60,000 nt of DNA from positions 6,636,001-6,696,000 of the forward strand of contig CM060731.1 in assembly GCA_030704615.1 (NCBI GenBank). The letters are read 5' to 3'. Under the pieces are notes generated by a model. The model saw nothing but the letters and a program-made list of their open reading frames with translations, did not search any database and was not told where the DNA came from. A program made the translations under genes and the position numbers. Shown piece by piece: positions 54,201-60,000 of this stretch (positions within the stretch are counted from its first letter, which is position 1; the number at the start of each line of letters is the position of its first letter). The stretch comes from Takakia lepidozioides (lineage: Eukaryota > Streptophyta > Takakiopsida > Takakiales > Takakiaceae).

Positions 54201-55040
54201 TTGGCTGGGGCTGCACTTGATGCACCCTTACTTGCCTAGCCGCTGTCCTTATGTTGTTATAACAATTCTCAGTAGAATGGTTATCCATTTTACAGATAGT
54301 ACAGTGTTTCTCCTTCATGTGGCATTCAGCTGGCCTTCATTCTGACATTTTGCACATCAAATACCCTTCCTCCAATGTGTTACAGCCTCTGTGGCATAAC
54401 TCTTCAAAATTTCTTCCAATCTTTTCTCATAGTTATCCCTCTTCAACTTTTCCTTCTTTTTACTCTTCCTTTTGAGCTCTTGCTCATGTTCCTCATCTGA
54501 CTCATCCTCAGAGTCCTCATCATCCATTTTCTCTCTCCTGAGCATTCCCAATTGCTCAATTCTGTTAGTTGTTTCAAATGCCTCCTCCACTGTATTATGG
54601 GGTAGCATATCCACTTTCTTTTGCAACTTTGGTCTTAGTCCACTCACAAACCAAGTCTTCTGTAACCCTGGTGCTGGTACAGCAGCCAGCTTTTTCATCA
54701 TTAATTCCATCTTTTCCATGTACTCTTCAACAGTTTCATGCTTCTTTTGCCTTAACTATTGTAAACTTCCATACACTTCGTCCTCAGTTTTGCTTGTCCT
54801 GAACCTGTTTTGGAATGCCGTACTAAGGCCATTCCAGGTTAGGAAATGATTATCCGGAAATCTTGCATACCATTCACTTGCTTTCTTGATAAGTGAACAA
54901 GGAAACAGTCTCATCTTGGCATCATCCTGAGCCGACACCTTTGTTGGCCTGTGATCCAAGTGCTCCACTTGATCCAGGTCCAACAGGTTGGGATGTCTTG
55001 GTTGTAGTCTCAACCTCAACTGTTGGGTCTACTTCTTTAT
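51284..55040 (-). pseudogene. Gypsy element C: gag, protease, reverse transcriptase, integrase stub
   Basis: Minus strand, 5' to 3': gag capsid (55,019-54,357; KKASEWYARFPDNHF, GLQKTWFVSGLRPKLQKKVD), zinc knuckles (CTICKMDNHSTENC at ~54,300; CYYCNQPGHRKAAC at ~53,990), aspartic protease (53,943-53,017; LIDGGSGVNIMTDQL, SLLLGRPWL), RT (52,463-51,582; SPIVIVPKKNGKLRVC, FMDGFSGYNQVQV, FGLCNAPATFQR, catalytic FLDD) and a stub of the integrase finger (TAALLKKEYFWPKLREEAE, ~51,560-51,480). RNase H and the integrase core are deleted. In-frame stops occur near 54,736, 54,340, 54,030, 52,467 and 51,895. It is cut upstream at about 55,040. Gypsy D at 56.5 kb is the same family in opposite orientation. 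Confidence 0.92.
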
Positions 55041-55427
55041 CTTATAGATATTTTCCATAAGATCTTGACCTACGTGTTGGAATGAGAGAGGAGGGTAAGG
55101 GTAACTGCACCCGGCACATACCCTGGGTATAAGGCGGTTATCTAGGGTTAGCATGGCAGCCTCGAGGAAGCTAAAAGAGTATGTCGTGGAGCACTACGGG
55201 ATGGCGGCTACAAGCTTTGATGGGTTGTCTAGTAGCTTTCATGGTTCAGATTCCAGATCTTGCAGATATTGGGTAGTTGAGATCGTGCAATCTCTTAGGT
55301 ATTCTTCATCAACATTGTGATTTTGCTTGGAAGTAGATCAAAATGGATAGTTTTGAACTCTGAACTTTGAAACTTGTTTGTATTTGAAGGAAGATCATAT
55401 TGCAGGTGCTGTAAGAGTTGAATCTGT
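55041..55427. other. Junction between gypsy C and hAT copy 2
   Basis: No gene. Similarity to the gag leader of gypsy D stops at about 55,040; what follows is probably the upstream part of the hAT element. Confidence 0.4.
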
Positions 55428-56538
55428 GTGAGCGATGCTTTTGCTTTGTGGCGTAAGGGTCTGATGGACACTGTAAATGCAACTATGCCAATTGCTTCAG
55501 TTGAAGCTAATCTCTTTGGTGCACCCGAGTCTTTAGGTAGTGCGAGTACCAGACATGCGGGCGTTCTTGGCAGCGAGGGTTTCGATGGCCATCAGAGAAG
55601 GCCTCCAGATCGAGATGAACCTGTTGCCAACATTGAACAGCAGAAACAACTTCAACTATTGCACAAACAAGGGCTATGGTGGAAGCCATACAACCGCACC
55701 TCACCAACCTGGGCATTTTATACTTTGAACGATGCAAGTGCTGTTGTGAATGCTAGCATAGAACAAGTAATGCGTTGCATTCTCTGCTACCAAGCAACGG
55801 TACTTGCAATGCGCACTAGATCCAAGAAAGGGTTGATCGCATATAAGAAAGACAATGGAACCAGTGCCTTGATTAAACATGTGAAGAGAGAACACCCTGA
55901 GGTCTCTAAAATTTATGAGGATGAGTGTAATAGCAAGGTGAGAGATCCACTTGAGCGTCAACCAGCCAAGAAAAGACCAGGAGTCACCCCTTCTACTGTT
56001 AGTGAATTTTTAGTGTAGCAGAGCCTTTCAAAAAGGATAACCCATAGCAAAAGAATTTCATGGAAGATCTTTTTCTGTTTGTCATTAAGTCCCATATGCC
56101 CCTCCGGACTGTAGAGAGTATATGGTTGCAGAAAAATGTGTCTGCAAGTGTGCCCCCGAGTTGTCTTCCCATCCTGGAGAGTTTTCACAAATGAGATGTT
56201 GCCTAATCTGGTGGAGAAAACCCGAGAGTTATATGTTATGCCTGCGTTGTCATCATGCATTTCAGCCACTGCTACTTTCGATTTATGGATGTCCAAAGCC
56301 GGTCATGATGTGTTTGCACTTGTTGTGAACTTCCTTACCTCTGATTGGGAACCCAAGCACATCACAGTTGGTCTATTTGAAGCTAGCGACACTACAAGGG
56401 CTGCCATGGCAATCAAATTACATGAGCTCCTTGAGCAGTTCTGTTTGACCCACAAAATTGTTTCATTTGTGAAAGATGAGGGTGCAAACCTCAATACCAT
56501 GACAGAGGCGTTGATGTCTGTCGTGACTGTTAGAGGAC
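55428..56538 (+). pseudogene. hAT-family transposase, copy 2, frameshifted and truncated
   Basis: 55,428-56,018 encodes an N-terminus and a BED-type finger (MRCILCYQATV, then ALIKHVKREHPE) ending VTPSTVSEFLV and a TAG. The frame resumes with FMEDLFLFVIKSHMPLRTVE and, from 56,136, encodes TFDLWMSKAGHDVFALVVNF and KIVSFVKDEGANLNTM. Frame changes near 56,020 and 56,115 disable it. It ends at 56,538 where the LTR of gypsy D begins, about a dozen codons beyond the point where copy 1 (12,687) is also cut by an LTR. Confidence 0.85.
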
Positions 56539-57465
56539 TGTCTGGGACTTAGACACTTATACGGGATCTGTGGGGTACCCTTAATTTTTGCACAGACTGA
56601 GACCAACAGGAGCCTTAGGGGTGACAGCAGCGCACTTTAGGGGGGGGTGACACAGCCGTCACAGCCAACACAGCCGACAGCCGACACAGCCCGACACAGC
56701 ACACACAGCCGACACAGCCCATCACAGCCAACACAGCCCGTCACAGCCGTCACAGTTCACACAGCCAGTCACAGCTTGACACAGCTGTCACGACCATAGG
56801 GAACGGATAGCCGGACAGGGAACGACTGTGGGGAACAACACCTGCGAATGGAACATGTTAGTTCACGGACGACGGTTAGTGAGGGAAACGGTTAGAACAA
56901 CGGGTAGGAAGATAAAGCGGAAGCAAGGGACTGAAAGGGGGATCGGAGCACTTCGGGGGAATCACTGCTGGAAGGAGTGGGAAGGAGCACTTCGGAGAGA
57001 CTTCGGACATCACTGGGGGAAAAGAGGAGAGAATCTCTGAGCAGAAAGGGAGAGCACGGAGTAGGAGGAGGATCTGTTGATGCTTAATGAATGCATGCAG
57101 TAGTAGAATAATGTAGAGCAGATTAGAGACTCCATGGCTTCAGCCTGATACTTGATAGATATTAATCTGATACACACCTCATACTCACACTGTGTAGAGA
57201 GATCTGAGTGAAGCTGTGGAATGAATGATGAGTTGATGGAATCCGATAGATTGATGAAGCAAACTGATACTTAATTACCACAGTAAGGTAACTAGCTAAC
57301 ATGAATGCGGAAGGAAAACAAATAGGAAACACCCCCATGATACACTAGCTGTAGGTCATGACTGATTGTTCTGAGCGGGCTGAGTACTTAGAGATTTCCA
57401 ACTCTTCTATCTTGGAGTTTCCGCCTCGGATAGCGAAGGGATGGGTGAGTAAAAGCCGCGCGACA
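56539..57465 (+). repeat. 5' LTR of gypsy element D (927 bp)
   Basis: It begins TGTCTGGGAC and ends GCGCGACA (TG...CA with TGTC/GACA inverted ends), immediately followed by a primer-binding site. It contains a CACAGCC array at 56,650-56,800. Confidence 0.75.
56650..56800. repeat. Short CACAGCC array inside the LTR of gypsy D
   Basis: Degenerate tandem GACACAGCC / GTCACAGCC units, related to the longer array at 50,171-50,790. Confidence 0.9.
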
Positions 57466-57467
57466 TT

Positions 57468-57485
57468 TGGCGACCATACTGGGGA
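57468..57485 (+). promoter_or_regulatory. Primer-binding site of gypsy D
   Basis: TGGCGACCATACTGGGGA starts two bases after the LTR. It resembles the TGGCGCC...GGGGA sites of plant gypsy elements, which pair with a tRNA 3' end (probably tRNA-Asp type; not verified). Confidence 0.6.
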
Positions 57486-60000
57486 TGGGTCATGAACAAC
57501 CAGATGTGACAGGCATCTGGTGGGATCATGGTGGATGGAGAATTAAAGAATTTGATGTGAATCAAATTCCTGTGAAACTGAGAAGGAAAGATTGTCCAAA
57601 CGATTCTTTCAGAGGTTTTGGAATTGCCAGACGGTTGTAAAGAAAACATTCTTAAGAGAGTGCATGATGCTGACCCAGAGTGGGGTCTGGAGAAAGGAGT
57701 GATAAAGATTTATCAGGTGGCCTGTAGAGGAAGAGCACGTTGGTTACCAACATTGGTTTATGTGATAGCATTGCTATCCATTAAGCGAGTAGAGTTTGAA
57801 GGCTGGGAGGAAAGAAAGGTGAATGTTTATACTCATATGCATGAAGAGCTTGTACTGGTAAAGAATTGGATTCCAAAGGATTTTGTGGATCAAACTCACA
57901 CCAACAAGAACAGCTTTTCAGACTTGTTTGCCATATGGTTATATGGTAACGGAGACTTCAAGTATAGCCAAGGGTGCATTGAAGCTTGAAAGAAACCCAG
58001 GCATATACGAGAGATATTACAGAAGAGAGTTTTGGTTATTGCCACATTAAAAGAAATGAAAGACATGGGACATGAGTGATGAAAGAGAAGCTAGACGCCA
58101 GAGATATTCAGCAAAAAGAGAAAGCTATCTGAAAGCTAATTATCCATATCTTTGGGAGAGAGGAATAGACATAGGGGAATTGGACCTCTCACACCATTAA
58201 GATCAAAGAGTACATCACCCATACCGGAAGAACTAGAGTTGGATGCCACTCCTTCTGTTTCTTTGCAAGAAGATTAAGGGAATTGGTACAGGAAGAAGAT
58301 CAATCACGAGGTGAAAGATCTGAGGTACATCCCTGGATAAAAGATTTGACAGAAATCTTTGATAAGAGTTGGCATGGAACACCAAAAGCAGGAACTCCAG
58401 TTTCTGAAGCGGAAGGTGAAGAAGGAGGAGAGGATGTGGCAGAGCCAACGGAGAGTTCAGACTCTCCAACACCATTACAGTTGAGTTACATGAGTGAAGA
58501 AGAAACCCAAGGGCAGAACTTGGAGGATGAAAACAGAGAGAAGAAATTGGAAGAGGAAGAATATGAAGAAGTAGACCCAACAGCTGAGGTTGAGACTACA
58601 ACCAGGACATCCCAACCCGTTGGACCTGGATCAAGTGGAGCACTTGGATCACAGGCCAACGAAGGTGTCGGCTCAGGGGGATCAGGCGGGCTGCCTGGAT
58701 CTGGCTCTGGGGGACAGGGAGTGTGGGAAGTAGTGCAACTGAAGCTGGGAATACTGTGAATATCGTGGGGCCAGAAGCAGGGAGTGCTCAAGGGCCACCA
58801 CTTGGTGGAAGATCCACCACAAAACAACAGGTCCAGAAGGACCAGCACCAGCAAGGGTGCCAGCACCTGTCAGTGGGCAGAAGGTAGGGCCACAGATGGC
58901 GTTACAACCAACACGGGCAAAACCACCTTTTCCAATATATTCAGGAAAAGGGGATCCCGATGTACACATTAGCCAATTTGAGCACATGTATAGTGAACAA
59001 TGAGAATGGCGATGATGCCAAGATGAGATTGTTTCCTTGTTCACTTACAAGAAAGCAAGTGAATGGTATGCAAGATTCCCTGATAATCATTTCCTAACCT
59101 GGAATGGCTTGAATACAGCATTCCGAAATAGGTTCAGGACAAGTAAAACTGAGGATGAAGTGTATGGAAGTTTACAACAGTTAAAGCAAAAGAAGCATGA
59201 AACTGTTGAGGAGTATATGGAAAAGATGGAATTGATGATGAAAAAGCTGGCTGCAGTACCAGCACCAGGGTTACAGAAGACTTGGTTTGTGAGTGGACTA
59301 AGACCAGAGTTGCAAAAGAAAGTGGATATGTTACCCCATAATACAGTGGAGGAGGCATTTGAAACTGCAAACAGAATTGAGCAATTGGGAATGCTCAGGA
59401 GAGAGAAAAGGGATGATGAGGACTCTGAGGATGAGTCAGATGAAGAAGAAGAGCAAGAACTAAAAAGAAAGAGTAAGAGAAAGGAGAAGTTGAAGAGGGA
59501 TAACTATGAGAAAAGATTGGAAGAAATCTTGAAGAAGTATGCCACAGAGGCTGCAACACATTGGAGGAAGGGTGTATGGTGTGCAAAGTGCCAGAATGAA
59601 GGCCATACCACCACAGAATGCCACATGAAGGAGAAACACTGTACTATCTGTAAAATGGATAACCATTCTACTGAGAATTGTTACTACAACAGAAGGACAG
59701 CTGCAAGAGAACCTAGGCAAGTAAGGGTGCATCAGGTGCAGCCCCAGCCAAGAAGAAACAATGATCAGGACCACTATGGTAGGTCTGGTGGTTATAACAA
59801 TGGCATGGAAGGGAGAGGTAATTCAAGAGGGAATTACCAAGGAAATTCCAGAGGCAACTATCAGGTAATCCAAGGGGGAATTACCAGCCCGGGAATCAGG
59901 ATTACAGAAATAATCCAAGAGCAGACCAAGGGCGAGGACCCAATGGTGAAGAACTATGTTACTATTGTAATCAGCCAGGACATCGCAAGGCAGCCTGTTC
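57486..60000 (+). pseudogene. Gypsy element D gag region, frameshifted, runs off the window
   Basis: The leader encodes two open stretches (57,618-57,989 with LPDGCKENILKRVHDADPEW; 58,283-58,759, acidic and Gly-rich). From 59,030 it matches gypsy C: DDAKMRLFPCSL, then after a one-base deletion near 59,050 KKASEWYARFPDNHF-like residues, GLQKTWFVSGLRPELQKKVD, and intact zinc knuckles CAKCQNEGHTTTEC and CTICKMDNHSTENC (59,582-59,690). Another one-base deletion near 59,868 shifts the frame before a third knuckle. Gag packages the RNA. With its LTR and primer site, this is the best-preserved start of an element of this family here. Confidence 0.85.

Noticed and set aside
1-60000. tRNA, rRNA or other structured RNA genes
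   Set aside because: I saw no convincing cloverleaf or rRNA signature on either strand; a covariance-model search would be needed to exclude short ones.

Overview
This is eukaryotic nuclear DNA from the green lineage. Two host genes with many introns, both on the minus strand, encode predicted plastid proteins: a stromal cyclophilin and a SET-domain methyltransferase. The other ~50 kb is layered transposable elements. Several decayed Ty3/gypsy elements carry a cytosine methyltransferase (DNMT) or a PHD finger. DNMT-carrying retrotransposons have been reported from charophytes and dinoflagellates (de Mendoza et al. 2018). With plant-type plastid genes alongside, a streptophyte alga such as Chara is my best guess; the species is inferred.

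Layout. 1-9,538: the two plastid-protein genes, whose splice phases close exactly (253 and 528 aa). 9,539-13,360: a 203-bp MITE, AT-rich repeats, a broken hAT transposase and an LTR. 13,361-16,691: minus-strand gypsy element A (pol plus a C-terminal PHD finger), cut by a CACTA-ended element (16,692-17,377). 18-21.3 kb: a pseudogene joining a Transposase_24-like region to an FCP1-like phosphatase fold. 21,696-35,875: a complete 14.18-kb Mutator-like element with a perfect 9-bp target duplication. 35.9-37.9 kb: a LINE remnant and another Mutator-like end. 38-43.3 kb: a decayed CACTA (TNP2) transposase. 43.3-49.5 kb: gypsy B, split by an inversion that also carries DNMT, a CACTA-ended element and ribosomal protein eL27 pseudogene pieces. 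50-60 kb: CACAGCC arrays, gypsy C (minus), a second broken hAT, and gypsy D (plus, LTR and primer-binding site visible, running off the end).

The most notable object is the Mutator-like element. It encodes a SWIM-finger transposase (minus) and, divergently, an apparently intact ten-exon, 1,494-residue protein with a ParB/sulfiredoxin-like motif and a class-beta amino-methyltransferase-like domain. Between the genes, in a large intron, and near one end lie arrays of a GGCGCC-centred palindrome. In the central array the sites are about 52.7 bp apart (five helical turns), and other arrays use about 6, 7, 8 or 9 turns. I infer a transposon-borne DNA-binding and DNA-modification system with its own cis-acting iterons. 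The array geometry and gene structure are seen directly; the functional link is a hypothesis.

A second strong result is a reciprocal inversion (about 43,282-46,679). The CACTA gene tail and the gypsy DNMT halves have been swapped, and both reading frames point to the same two breakpoints.
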